A stretch of DNA of 64,000 nucleotides from the NCBI RefSeq assembly GCF_022900255.1, contig NZ_JALIRM010000009.1:186001-250000 (forward strand), in the 5' to 3' direction. The notes beneath the pieces are model-generated. The model was given only the letters and a program-made list of their open reading frames with translations. It did no database searches and had not been told where the DNA came from. The translations under genes were made by a program, and so were the position numbers. Shown piece by piece: positions 14,401 to 29,400 of the stretch (position 1 is the first letter of the stretch; the number at the start of each line of letters is the position of its first letter). The DNA is from Lederbergia wuyishanensis. GTDB lineage: Bacteria; Bacillota; Bacilli; Bacillales; Bacillaceae_C.

Positions 14401-17400
14401 TCTGGAAAAATTATATGGACTGGATGCTCGAAAAGGGACTTCTTGAAAAAGAAATTGATGTAGAAAAAGCATATACGAATGAATTTTTACCTAAATAGGA
14501 GGAATTGCAAATGGCAAACTCACTAATCAGTATACAAATCATCCCTAAAACAAAAAACGGGGAAAGTGTAATTCCATATGTAGATGAGGCTATCAAAGTA
14601 ATAGATGAGTCAGGTGTGAAATACGAAGTGCATCCTCTTGAAACGACGATGGAAGGCGAATTGACTGAGTTAATGAATATTATTGAGAAAATGAATGCGC
14701 GAATGATTGAAATGGGCAGCAGCAATGTCATTTCCCAAGTGAAAATTTTATATCAGCCATCCGGCATTACAATGAATCAGCTGACGGAGAAATACAGCTG
14801 ATGAGAGTTTTTATAAAAGGATGGAGGCCAGCGTTGGTCCTCCTTTTTTTACTTTTTATTTGGGAAATGGTTGTTAAAATAGCCGATATCCCAGGTTGGC
14901 TATTGCCTGCACCTACAGCAATATTGAAAGAAATGATTAGTGGTTTCGACCGTTTTTCTGAGCATTTACTATCTACTATCGTACTTTCGGTAGGAGGATT
15001 TATTATCGGGTGTTCAGTAGGGTTGCTCGTTGCAATTCTATTACACTTACTGCCTAAAGTTCAGGAAGCTGTTTATCCACTATTAATTCTTTCGCAAAAT
15101 GTACCGGTTATCGTATTGGCACCTTTGCTTGTGATTTGGTTTGGCTTTGGAATTTTGCCAAAAATCATCGTCATTACGCTCGTATGTTTTTTCCCTGTTA
15201 CGATAGCCGCACTCGGCGGTTTTCGAAACACGCCACCTGAAATGAAACATTATTTGTTGATGGCAGGTGCTTCCAAAACACAGATGTTTACAAAATTGGA
15301 ATGGCCGAATTCACTTCCTTCTTTATTTTCGGGCTTGAAGATATCCGCTACCTATAGTGTGATGGGAGCTGTAATTTCGGAATGGCTTGGAGCGAAGAAA
15401 GGAATTGGCGTTTATATGACACTTGCATCCTCATCATTTCACACAGACCGTGTATTTGTTGCTATTTTTATCATCATGATTTTAAGTTTGATGTTTTTTG
15501 GTCTTATCTCTTTATGTGAAAAATGGCTTGTCAAGTGGAGAAGAGAGGCGTGATATTGTGGGAATTCTAGAACTTAATCACGTATCCAAAAGCTTTAACG
15601 GACGCAAAGTGCTCGATAATATTAGTATAAAAGTTCAAGAAGGTGAGTTTGTCACGATATTAGGTCCTTCTGGTAGTGGAAAAAGTACATTATTTCACTT
15701 AATTGGCGGCTTATCCGTTCCCGATGAAGGCTCGATTATGCTTGACGAGAAAAATATAACTGGAAAACGTGGGTTTATTAGCTATATGCCGCAGCAAACC
15801 GCTTTATTTCCGTGGAGAAGCGTATTGGAAAATGTATTGCTGGGGCAGGAATTACATGAAAAAAAAGATGTTGAAAAGGCAGCTGCGATGATAGCAAAAG
15901 CAGGGCTAAGCGGATATGAAGAAGCCTTGCCAAGTGAATTATCGGGCGGAATGAAACAAAGGGTGGCGTTTATTAGAGCATTGTTAAGCCCTCAATCGCT
16001 GATTTGTCTTGATGAACCATTCTCCGCATTAGATGATTTTACTCGACTTGAAATGCATCAATGGCTCTTATCCATTTGGGAAGAATTTAAAAGGACGATT
16101 TTATTCGTGACTCACAACATTGATGAGGCCATGTTTCTTTCAGACCGTATCATCGTCTTATCGAGCAATCCAGCTAAAATCATTCATGAGGTAAAAGTTC
16201 CATTCAAACGTCCAAGAGAGAATGAATTATTGTTAAAGGACGAATTTTTAGAACTGAAAAAAGAACTTTATCAGGCAATGGGGAGGGCATGAGGATGGAG
16301 AAGATTGCAGATGCACATATTCATTTAGACCATTATGCTCAAGATGAAATCCGTTTGATTATGGATGAATTAGACCAAAGTTATTGTACTAATTTGATCT
16401 CTGTATCTTTTGACTTGGAGTCTTGTAAGAAAAATTTGAAGTTGGCGAAACAATATTCTCAAGTGAAGCCAGCATTTGGTTTTCACCCAGAACAGGAAAT
16501 ACCTTCTGATCGTGAAATAGCTGAACTTTTAGACTGGATGAATGTACATCAAGATGAGATGGTAGCTGTTGGAGAAGTAGGTTTGCCATATTATTTACGC
16601 AGTGAAAATCCAAAGATTTCAATAGATCCATATATACATTTACTAGATGATTTCTTGAAATTTGCAAAGAAATGGGACAAGCCTGTCGTGCTTCATGCTG
16701 TATATGAAGATGCCGCTATCGTGTGTGACCTTTTAGAAAAGTATAATATAAAACATGCTCATTTTCATTGGTTCAAAGGAGATTCAATTACGATTGAACG
16801 CATGATCAAAAATGGCTATTTTATTTCAATTACTCCGGATGTTTTATATGAAGAGGAAATCAAGCGGCTTGTTCTAAAATATCCATTAAATCAAATGATG
16901 GTAGAAACAGATGGGCCATGGCTTTTCGAAGGGGAATTTGCAGGAAAGATGACACACCCGTCTATGATTCACGAGTCAGTTAAGGCGATTTCAAAGCTTA
17001 AAAATGAAGACCTATCCTTCGTGTATAAAAGATTATATGAAAATACGAAAATGTTTTATCGATTATAAAATATCTTGCTTTTTTGAAAAAGGGTAAATCC
17101 TCTCTTTTTTGCTAAAATAATAATGGCTATTTAAGAGAGAGGTGTATTGATGATGAAAAGAAAATCTCAATTGATGAGAGTTTGGGAATATGTTCAGATC
17201 ATGTTTGGGGCAACCCTCGTCGGTCTTTCATATAATATGTTTTTACTGCCATCTAAGCTTGCAGCTGGTGGTGTTTCTGGTATTAGTACCCTACTATTTG
17301 AAGTATTTCGCTGGAACCCGGCCCTTGTACAAATTAGCATTAATTTACCGTTATTTATCATTGGTCTTCTTATATTAGGTAAAGATTTCAGTGCCAAAAC

Positions 17401-20400
17401 ATTAGTCGGTACAGTATTTGTTCCTTTCTCCATCTGGCTAACACAAGGGATGGACCTACATATTAAGGAACCAATGTTAGGTGCAATTTATGGTGGAATC
17501 GTCCTAGGAGTCGGCCTCGGGATCGTATATCGAGGAGGTGGTTCAACAGGAGGAACCGCGATGATTGCACAATTGTTAAAAAAATACACGGGTTTATCAA
17601 GTGGTTTTTCTCAGTTGCTCGTAGATGGGATTGTTGTCACGGCATCGGCTTTTATTTTCAATCTAGAACTGGCCTTGTTTGCGATGATTTCCATTTATGT
17701 AACTAGTAAAGTAATCGATTTTGTTCAATTGCAAACCTCTCCTACAAAACTCGTACTGATCATTACTGAAAAAGAAGAAATGATTCAACGCATTATTCGC
17801 GAAGAGATAGATCGTGGCCTGACAAAAGTGAAATCTCTTGGTGGATACACGAATAAAGAAAGAACGATGATTTTATGTGTCGTTGAGCAATCGGAAGCCG
17901 TATATTTAAAGAAAGTTCTTCAAGAACAAGAACCGACCTCTTTTGTAATTTTCCTAAACGCATCTGAAATACTTGGAAGGGGCTTTTCAAAAGAAAAATT
18001 GTTTGGCGGCGACATCGATGCAGAATCACCTCAGAAGTAAATGTTTCAATCCCCCTCATGAAGGAAAAAGAAAGAGTAAAAGTGGAGGGATGAAGATGAG
18101 TCACGAGCCAACTCAAAACAAGATCGATAGAGCGAAGACCCTGGATGAACGGAATGATAAAGACAAGGCATTCAAGGAAGATTCAGAAAAGCAGGCCCAG
18201 CGTGATCAATTGCTTATGCCGGTCGATGATATATCGAATGAGCTTGTCGAAGAGCGAGAAAAAAATGAGCAGGAAAAAAGAGAATCGAAGTCATCGAAAG
18301 AATTATGAGAATGTCTTACTGAAGGACCCAAAACCGGGTCCTTTTGCTTTATGATATTTTCCAGGCAGGAATTAATGAGTGAAACTTAAAAAAGTAACTC
18401 ATTATCACGTGAATACCTGTGTAGATCGCAAGTATTGTTACATACGTAAGAAACCAAACATGGATAGGTTTTTGTAAAAACAGAAATAGCAAAAACATCC
18501 CAACAGGAAAAGGTACTAGCACAATAAGCCATATAGGCGCACGTAAAGCTTCAGTAATGGCGCCTAAGGAAACGACAGAAGCTCCAATGAGAAGAGCTTG
18601 CCAAAAAATGATTCCATTTTTAAGTAAGTGGCTCCCTAAAAAATAGGAGAGTGAAGTTAGTAGAATTGATAAGACAAAACTAATAAAATAACCCATTTCA
18701 TATCTCCCCTTTTTTAGGATTTCTGTTTCTTACGATTTTACCACAATTATCCATAAAAGTTTGAATTTTTAAATTAAATGAACAAGTAGCGGGGGATATA
18801 TATAGTAAAAAATGTAGCTTTGAACACTTCAAAGGGATAAACATCGTAAAAGAGGTGTGCACTTTGTCCGATTGAATGCTTCAAAGGGACAAACACCATG
18901 AAAAAAGAGTGCACTTTGTCCGATTGAACGCTTCAAAGGGACAAATACCATGAAAAAGGAGTGCACTTTGTCCGATTGAACGCTTCAAAGGGACAAACAC
19001 CATGAAAAAGGAGTGCACTTTGTCCGATTAAACGCTTCAAAGGGACAAACACCATGAAAAGGAGAGCACTTTGTCCGATTGAAAGTCCCATTTTACAACA
19101 ATTGTGAAAAGGTGATTGCCAGGTTATTTTAAATAGGTAATCGTGATTTCAATCCTTAAAAAGGGTGCGCACAGTCACGATAATACATTTCATCGTGCCT
19201 TTAATTATCAAAAGATACGCCACAGTCACTTTGATATAGTCTCGCAGTTTGGATCGCCTATAATAAATTCTATTCACAACTTTATTTCAAAAACAAAAAT
19301 AAAATTTAAATAATATCTTGACATTCTATTTTCAAACGGATAAGATGATAAATAATTCAAACTTAATGAATATTTCAGGCATTGACGAAGAATAGTAGCT
19401 GTTTTTTCGCACTATAGAGAGCTGGTGGTAGGTGCAAACCAGTGTGCAGAAATGGTGAATGGGCTTCTGAGCCTCCAAACCGAAACTTTTCAAGAAAGCA
19501 GTAGGCTTTGGCGCATAGGTCTTCGCGTTAGTAAGACAGGTAATAAGCATAACGCTTGTTGCTGATAAAGTGAGCTAATTTTTTGGCTAATAAAGGTGGT
19601 ACCACGGGTTCCTCGTCCTTTGGATGAGGGCCCTTTTTGTATTTTTTTAAAATAAATGTAAATCGTCGATTAAGAGGAGTACACTTGGAATGTTGTAAAA
19701 GAGAGCCGGTGATGGTGGAAATCCGGTACAAACGACCTTGTGGAATGGGCTTAAGAGAGAGTTCCTGAATTCAAAAGTAGGGAAATCCGGATTCCTCCGT
19801 TAACAGGATAGAGTATCGGACTATTTTTCGCTGTCTAGCGCAAGCAGCCGTCGACTAGCAAACTTCTTGTCCTTTTCCCTACGATAAGTCAACATCGATT
19901 CGCCTTGACAGGCTCATCGTGTTTCCTTTATCTCAGTCAAAGGTCCTGAAGTTTGTACGTCGATGAGCAAGGCGCTTCTGCTTTTCCGTGTCCCGTACTT
20001 GATGAGATGAAGATAAAATCAATCTTCAATAGAGGTGGCACCGCGGACTTATCGCCCTCTGTAAACACAAAACTAACATGTGTTTGCAGAGGGCTTTTTT
20101 ATATTCAAAATTTGAGAGGAGTATAAACATGAAACTATATTTACAAAAGTTGATGAGCGGCGAACATTTAACGATGACTGAAATGATAGAAGCAGCAAGA
20201 ATGCTATTTTCTGGAGAAACTTCCGAAAGTGAAGCAGGAGCATTACTTGGTTTACTTGCATTAAAAGGTGAGACCGCAGATGAAATAGCGGGATTGGTTC
20301 ATGCGTTACGTGAAAAGTCACCTGCCATTTTATCGATGAAAGATAGTGTAATGGATAACTGTGGTACTGGTGGGGATGGTTCTAGTAGTTTCAACATTAG

Positions 20401-23400
20401 TACGACCTCGGCATTTGTCTTGGCAGGTGCTGGGATTAAGGTAGCGAAGCACGGAAATCGAAGTGTTTCTAGTCAAACTGGAAGTGCGGATGTACTTGAA
20501 TATTTAGGAGTCACACTTGACAACAGACCTGAGGAAACAGAAGAACTACTTTCTGAAAATGGAATTGCCTTTTTATTTGCACCACATGTACATCCGGCTA
20601 TGAAAGCTGTCATGAAAGTAAGGCGTGATCTTAGAGTTCCAACGATTTTCAATTTGATCGGACCATTGACAAATCCAGTTGAGTTGGATACGCAGTTATT
20701 AGGAATTTATCGTCGCGACAAATTAAGTCTAATGGGTGAAGTTTTAAAACAGCTTGGAAGAAAACGAGCGGTTGTCATCAATGGAGCAGGTTATCTTGAT
20801 GAAGGTTCACTTTCTGGAGAAAATCATCTAGTTATTCTTGAGAATGGAGAGTTAAACTCTATAACATTAAAACCGGAACATGTAGGTCTCCCAATGTATT
20901 CAAATGAAGAAATTATGGGTGGAGATGCAGAACGAAATGCACATATTATGATGAGTGTTCTTCGTGGAGATGATGGGCCATTCCGTGACACAGTTCTACT
21001 AAATGCCGGAATTGGTATTTATGCGAATGGAAAAGTGAATTCCATCCAAGAAGGAATCGAAAAGGCGAAAGAAAGTATTGATTCTGGATCTGCTTTAGCA
21101 AAATTAGAATACCTCATTGAAAGAAGCCAACATACGAAGCAAGGAGTGCTATAAATTGACGATTTTAGATAAAATTATTGAACAGAAAAAAGTAGAAGTC
21201 CAAGAATTGAAGGTAATCTATAGTGTTCAACAATCGGAAAACGCAAAAAAACGACCTTCATTATATGAGAGTTTCAAGAATTTAGAGAATATAGGCGTGA
21301 TTGCAGAAGTAAAGCGTGCTTCTCCTTCAAAAGGTGTCATTAATGATGAGGTAAATCCAGTTGCACAGGCAATAGCTTATGAAAAAGCTGGTGCTGGAGC
21401 AATATCTGTTTTAACAGACCGACAATTTTTCAAAGGGTCTATGGCTGATCTTTCTGCGGTTTCAGAAGCAGTGAATCTTCCATTACTTTGCAAGGATTTC
21501 ATGATTGATGAAGTGCAAATTGATGTTGCGAAAGACCATGGGGCCAGTGTCATTCTCCTTATCGCTGCAGCCCTTCCAGAAGAAAGGCTTCGTGAGCTAT
21601 ACCAATATGCTAGATCTAAAGAATTAGATGTTTTATTCGAAGTCCATGATGAAGAAGAAGCGGAAATGGCACTTCGAATTGGCGCCCGCATAATAGGGAT
21701 CAATAATCGAAATTTAAAAACATTTGAAGTTGATTTGGGAGTGACAGAGCGTGTTGCATCCATATTAAAAGATGCAAATTGCTTGCTTGTTAGCGAAAGT
21801 GGGATCCGCACAAAGGAAGATGTAGAACAAGTATCACAAGCCGGGGCAAAAGCAATTTTAGTCGGAGAAACGTTGATGAGATCACCGAATATCACTGACA
21901 CGATGAATGAAATCCGTATTCCCCTTACTAAGGCGGTGAAGTAATTGAAAGTGAAAATTTGCGGCATTATGTCAGAAGAAGCTGCTCTTGCTGCAAGTGA
22001 AGCCGGTGCCGATTTTCTAGGATTTGTTTTTGCAGAGAGTAAAAGAAAAATCACTCCAGAAAGTGCAGCACTTATTATTCAAAGAGTGCAACAGAACGTA
22101 AAATCCGTTGGAGTTTTCGTCAATGAATCATATGAAAATATTATCAGAATTGCCGGGATTGCCAAACTTGATTATATTCAGCTGCACGGGGACGAGTCAC
22201 CAGAATTTTGCAAGAGTTTGCCCTATCCCGTTATAAAGGCATTTTCTATTAAGGAACAAGATGATATTAAACAACTAGCGAAATATGATTGCGAGTATTT
22301 TTTAGTAGATAGTCCGGGAGTGAAATACCGTGGAGGAAGCGGAATTCCATTTGATTGGAGTCTTCTTGAACATTTAGACATACCACGAGAAAAAATCATT
22401 TTAGCTGGCGGACTTGATAGCGAAAATGTAAAAAAAGCTATAACAACAGTAAAACCAGCTATTGTTGATGTATCTAGTGGCGTAGAAACAAACGGAGTAA
22501 AAGACTTAAGAAAAATTCAAGAATTTTTAGCAACAGCGAAAATAGAGGAGCGTGAAGACATTGGCAGTTTACACATCACCTGATATAAAAGGAAGATATG
22601 GTCAATTCGGAGGTAAATTTGTTCCGGAAACATTAATGACAGCCGTATTGGAATTAGAACAAGAATATGAAAAAGCAATCGCTGATACAGAATTTCAGAA
22701 AGAAATGGATCATTATTTAAAACAATATATTGGTAGAGAAACTCCATTATACTATGCCGAAAATTTAACGAAGCTAGTCGGTGGACCGAAAATTTATTTG
22801 AAACGTGAGGATTTAAATCATACTGGAGCTCACAAGATTAACAATACGATTGGTCAGGCACTTTTGACACTCCGCATGGGGAAAAAGAAGGTTGTCGCTG
22901 AAACAGGAGCAGGCCAACATGGTGTGGCAACAGCGACTGTCTGTGCTCTTCTTGGTTTGGAATGCATCGTTTTCATGGGTGAAGAAGATATTCGCCGCCA
23001 ACAATTGAATGTGTTTAGAATGGAGCTTTTAGGTGCTGAAGTAAGAAGTGTTTCGCAAGGAAGCGGGACATTAAAGGATGCTGTAAATGAGGCTCTTCGT
23101 TATTGGGTTACAAATGTAGAAGATACCCACTATATTTTGGGTTCTGTTGTAGGACCTCATCCTTTTCCAAGGATTGTACGCGATTTTCAGAGTGTTATCG
23201 GAAGTGAAACGAAGAAACAAATGTTAGAGCAAGAAGGGAAGCTACCTGATGCCGTTGTCGCTTGTATTGGTGGCGGAAGTAATGCAATGGGGATGTTTTA
23301 TCCATTCATTGAAGATGAGGAAGTAAAAATATATGGAGTGGAAGCGGCAGGTTCTGGAATTGAAACTGGTAAGCACGCAGCGGTCTTGACGGATGGAAAA

Positions 23401-26400
23401 GCAGGAGTTTTGCACGGAACGCTTACGTATCTTTTGCAAGACGAGCATGGTCAAATTCAAAGTGCCCATTCCATTTCAGCAGGGCTTGATTATCCAGGAG
23501 TGGGACCAGAACATTCTTATTTAAAAGATATAGGACGAGTAACATATACATCAGCAACAGATAAAGAAGCATTGGAAGCTTTTCAACTGCTCGCTAAAAA
23601 AGAAGGAATCATCCCTGCTTTAGAAAGCTCCCATGCAGTTGCATATGCATTAAAGCTCGCGAAAGAAATGAAGGAATCCGAAACCCTTGTTGTTTGTTTA
23701 TCAGGTCGAGGAGACAAGGATGTAGATACGGTTAGAGATGCAATAGGAGGTGCAATCAATGGGTAAATCAAAAATCGCTTCAGCTTTTAAAGCAGTGTTG
23801 GATAAAGGTGACAAAGCATTTGTTCCATATATTATGGCCGGTGATGGCGGGGTCGAACAATTACAAGAACAAATTCTATTTTTAGAAAAAAGCGGTGCTA
23901 CCGTAGTGGAGCTCGGTATTCCTTTTTCAGATCCAGTTGCGGATGGTCCCGTCATCCAGGAAGCGGGAATAAGATCACTTGCAAGTGGAACGACATTGGA
24001 TGGAGTACTCGAGAGTTTACTTAAATGGAAAGAAGAAAGAACGATTCCAATCGTTTTGATGACATACTTCAATTTAATTTATTCATATGGAGTTGAACGA
24101 TTTGCGCAGCGTTGTCAAGAGGTAGGAGTGGATGGCTTAATAATTCCTGACTTACCTTATGAAGAGGACGAAATGGTTGCTCCTATATTTTCCGAGTATG
24201 AGCTTGCGTTAATTCACCTTGTCGCACCTACTAGTCCGCAAAGTAGAATAGAACAAATCGCAAAACAAACGGAAGGCTTCCTTTATGCTGTAACCGTTAA
24301 AGGTACAACAGGAGTCAGAAATGAATATGAAGATGGACTAGCTTCATATTTACAACAATTAAAAACATATTCATCTGTTCCGGTTTTAGCTGGCTTCGGT
24401 GTATCATCGCCCGAAGCAGTAAGGGAATTGGGTGATTATTGTGATGGAGTGATTGTTGGAAGTAAAATCGTTGACCTCCTATTTAGAGGGGAAAGAGGAG
24501 AAATAAAGAATCTTATTGCTGCTTCTAAAAAAAGTACAGTCCAATCGTGATGTTTTTCTTCCGAAATAGTGGGTAAATATTACTCAAAGTCAAAAAAAGG
24601 AGGCAAATTCTAATGTCTAAAAATATTAACCCGCTATTATGGTTAGGACTAGGAATTGCCGGGGCTTCCTATTTATCAAAAACAGAAAATAGGGAGAAAG
24701 TGATGGAGCTTTATCAATCGGTAAAGGGAAAAGTGGTAGACTTTTTATGTGAACAAAATCCTAGTGCTTGCCAAGATCTTTTAGAAAAAGCAGGGAACCC
24801 TAATCCTCACGATTTAGGCGATACGCGAATGGTTGGCGAAGGTGCCATGTATGCAGTTGATTATTATAATAAGGAAGAACAACAGGAATAAAAGAATGGC
24901 CTTTCTCTTTTCTAAAGAGAAGGGCTTGTTTTTTTTGTCATAAATATTTTTTCATAGAAATATAGTGTTATGATATAACTGTATTCACATATTCGAGAGG
25001 AACACAAAGATGAAACGGAAACTATTAAAACTAATCTTATTTATCGCTTTTATATGGGCTTTTTTATACATAAACAATTCTTGGTTACAAACTTCAAAGT
25101 ATGAAGTAGTTTCTGAACGCATCCCAAAGGCATTTGATGGCGTAAAAATTGTACAAATATCAGATTTACATGATGCAACTTTCGGTGAAAAACAATCCAG
25201 GCTAGTTGAGAATGTAAAAAATTTAGATCCTGATTTTGTGTTTTTAACGGGGGATTTCATTGATAGTAATCGATATGATTTACAAAACAGTTTGAACTTT
25301 GTAAAGCAAATTACTCCATTTACAGATGTATTCTATGTAACTGGTAATCACGAAGTTGCTGTTAATAAAATTGACGAAATTACTCAGGCATTGAAGGAAT
25401 TAGGGGTTCACGTTCTTATGGATGAGTCTGCGGAAATTGAGAAGGCGGGAGAATCACTCCTTATTGCTGGAGTCCAGGATCCATTGATAAAAGCGATCTA
25501 CCCGCCAGAGGAGGTCGTTGCAGAAGAAATAGATCACGCAATAGATAAGCAGAAAGATTCTTTTAAACTTCTGCTATCTCATAGACCAGAAGTTTTCGAT
25601 GTATATGCGGAAAAAGAAATTGATATCGTTTTTACTGGTCATGCTCATGGCGGCCAGGTCCGAATTCCAGGAGTTGGTGGCCTAATTGCCCCGGGACAAG
25701 GCTGGTTTCCAAAATACACTGCTGGAATGCATGAACAAGGGACGACTAAGATGGTTGTAAGCCGTGGATTAGGAAACAGTATTATTCCATATAGGATTTT
25801 AAATAGACCTGAAATCGTGATGGTAACATTAAAGAATTCTTAATAGGAAATTAGAGTTGCTTATGAACATATAGGCAACTTTTTTTGTTGATTTTTATGA
25901 ACTGGAATTTATATTAACCAAAATTAAATTTAAGATAAAAAGAGTTAGAGTGGGTATTAATTCTTATTAAAGAAAGCGCAAAAAAACAATTTTAACTACT
26001 TTTGTTCTATTCCAATAGAAATGATTCTTTAAAAAGAACGGATGTTATTTTCGACACAATATTATAAAAAGCTTTAAAATCCTTCTATGAATACTTTGAA
26101 AATTAAAATATAGAAACTTTTTTATCTGTCTTTTTGAGGAAATGTGGTAACTATTATAGAAAAGGCACGTTCATTTATTTTTTTGATAGGCAAAAAGTAA
26201 CACTTTATATAGATAGATATCGATATTATTAATTAAGTATCAATTCCTATTCGATAAAGAGAAAAGGTAAAAAGTCATAGTGTATTGGGAGGAATTAAAT
26301 TCATTAGGGGGTATGGATTTGGGAAAAGGGAAAGGTTACATAATAGAAATGGATCGCGATTGGATAACCTTAATACTTGAAGCTAAAAAGATGGGAATTG

Positions 26401-29400
26401 GCAAAGAGGATATAAAGAATTTTTTTAAGGAAAAACATAAAAAGAAATTACATACTAAGCGCTAAATTAAAAGCATTTCTAAGAACAAGACGTTCTTAAA
26501 AGAAATGTTTTTTCTTTTTCATTAATATTCCAATTTGTATATTTTCTAACGATAATTGGCATCCTTTCATTAAGCAATAAACATCAAGGAGGACCTTCGG
26601 AATGCTTAATCTTATTATGAAATTAATCATTTGCCCAATTATTGTTCTTATCGCAGCTAACTTTTTAACAAATGTAAATTTTTCGTATGTATATCAGCCT
26701 ATTATTATTGGTTTTACATTGGCCATTATAGGTTATATGATGGAAATAGCTATACTAAATAAGGGGACCTTTTGGATTAGTAATACCGTAGATTTTGTTA
26801 TTTCTGCGCTTACAATCTATTTTGTTTCGTATTTCTTTGTTGGTGCGGACGTAACAGTTGGTGGTGCCTTATTGACAGCTGCACTTTTAACTGTTGTAGA
26901 GTTTTTTGTACATTTATGGCTGATTCGTTCTGGAAGAGCGAGAAAAGAACCCACAATATAAGAAGAACAGGAAAATCCCTCACAAGCTTTATTCAGTGAG
27001 GGATTTTCATTTACAGCATTTTTAATGCGAGCTCTATTTCCTTATCACCTGATAAAAGCTCCATAACTTTATTTTTAGCATTATCAATTTCAAGGGAAGC
27101 AGCCAGTACATGAGCAACATCGCCACGTGGGATGGAACGTTCATCCATTAGTTCTATTTTTTCTGCTAGCTCCACTTTCCCTGTAGCTCTATCATGTGTT
27201 AATCGTCCAGGTCTAACGATTGTATACGTTAATCCACTGTTTTGTAAGTGATCATCTGCGATTTTTTTTGCTTTTAAATAATGCTCAATAGGTCCTTGTG
27301 GGTCATCTGCGCCAATTGAGCTTAGCATTACAAAATGTTGAACTCCACTTGATTTTGCTGCATCAATAAGCTTAATGGCCCCTTCTTGGTCAACAGCAAT
27401 CGTTTTTTCTGGTCCTGTTTTGGATCCTGAACCTGCTGCAAATATTATGGCATCCATGCCGTTAGTAACACGGCCAATGTCTTCTTCCAGATCCGATACA
27501 ACTACTTCAACCGCACCTATTTCCATCAGATCTTTTTCCTGATTTTCGTTTCTCACCATTGCATAAGGATGATGGTCACTGTTGTTAGCCAAATATTCTA
27601 CGAGCAACCGTCCGGTATGTCCATTTGCACCGACAACTAATACCTTCATTTCAATGATCGCTCCTTTTCACTTATAAGACCTAATATTGTATAATTTCCT
27701 CAAATAGCGAATTATAAACAAGTTTTATTCAATCGAAACGGATCCAAAATCTTTGAGCAATCCGGCCATCTTCTGTTTCGACTTCAGACTCTAATTGACC
27801 GCCGTTACTAATGATTGTTTTCGCTGAACCGATGTTTTCTTTGTCGCACGTGATGAGAACTTCTTTCATATCCATGTCTTTGGCCTTTTCAAGTGCCAAT
27901 CTAAGCATCATAGTTGCGTAACCTTTTTTTCTTTCACTAGGGCGGACTCCATAACCAATATGTCCGCCAATATGAATCAATCTTTCGTTTAAGTAGTGTC
28001 GAATATTTATGACCCCTATGATATTTTCATGTTCATTCATTAACCAATATGTGGTGTGGGGTACGAATGTCTCTGGAATACCCATTCCTTGTGAAAAACC
28101 TTTTAGTTCCTGAACCATTTTTTCAAAGTTATCTGTCTCCATTTTTAAAACAAAGGGAACTACATTTTCATTTGCTTCATGCCATTCTGCAATCATATCT
28201 AGATAGGATTCTCTATATTTCATTGATGGTTCTACTAGTTTAATTTGACTCATCCCATTTACCCCCAAGAAGATATTTCCAATATAATAAGAGCACTTTT
28301 TCATGAATGTCAATAGTTAGAATAAGATTGGAGTGATACAAATGTGTGGACGGTATAGTTTATTTACTGCTAGGGAAGATTTCGCTGTGAGATTTGGGCT
28401 AGTCGATTTTGAGGAATTTGAATGGGTAGAACGATATAATATAGCTCCAAGCCAGAATGTGCTAGCCATTGTAAGATCAGAGGTTGGGAACAAGATGGGT
28501 ATGCTAAAGTGGGGATTAATCCCTTCCTGGGCATCCGACCCAAAAATTGGTTACAAAATGATTAATGCTCGAGCTGAAACCATCGATCAGAAACCAAGTT
28601 TTAAAATGCTTTTGAAAAGAAGAAGATGCATCATACCTGCAGATGGGTTTTACGAATGGAAAAAAGAAGGTACAAAAAAAATTCCGTATCGTTTTCAACT
28701 TGAATCAAAAGAGCCATTTGCGTTTGCGGGCCTATGGGACAGGTGGGAGCAAAATGGATCAATTATTCAATCGTGTACAATAATCACAACAGAAGCGAAC
28801 GCTCTTGTAAAAGATGTTCACGATCGAATGCCAGTGATTTTAACAAAAGAGTCCGAGAATAAATGGCTAGATCGTACAAATCAAGACGAAAATGAACTAA
28901 AGAGTCTTCTTGTTCCTTTTGCGGCGGAGAAAATGCAAGCATACACCGTTTCTCCATTAGTAAATAGTCCGAAAAATGATGTTAAACAGATTGTTAACTC
29001 ACTTTAGGTACACTTTTTAAAATTCATCATAGCCTAGAATGAAATAATAATGTTTAGGCTGGTGTATGCAATGAGTCATTTTCATGAAGATAAAAGTTTG
29101 ATTGAGAAGGTTGCTACTGCAATTTATGGAGAATATACGGCAATTCACTGTTATGCGAAATTAATCAATATGGCACCGACAGAAAAGGAAAAAGAACGGA
29201 TTAATGAAATTCGAAACGACGAAATCCGCCACTTCAATACATTCTGTGCTATTTATACGCTACTTACAAATAAGCAGCCACAACCTCATTTAGGAAATTG
29301 TCCAGATCAATATGTGGACCTTCTTGAATTTGCGTTTGAAGATGAACAGCATACGGTTGATTTTTATTTAGACATTGCAGAAGATGCTAGGGATCCATTT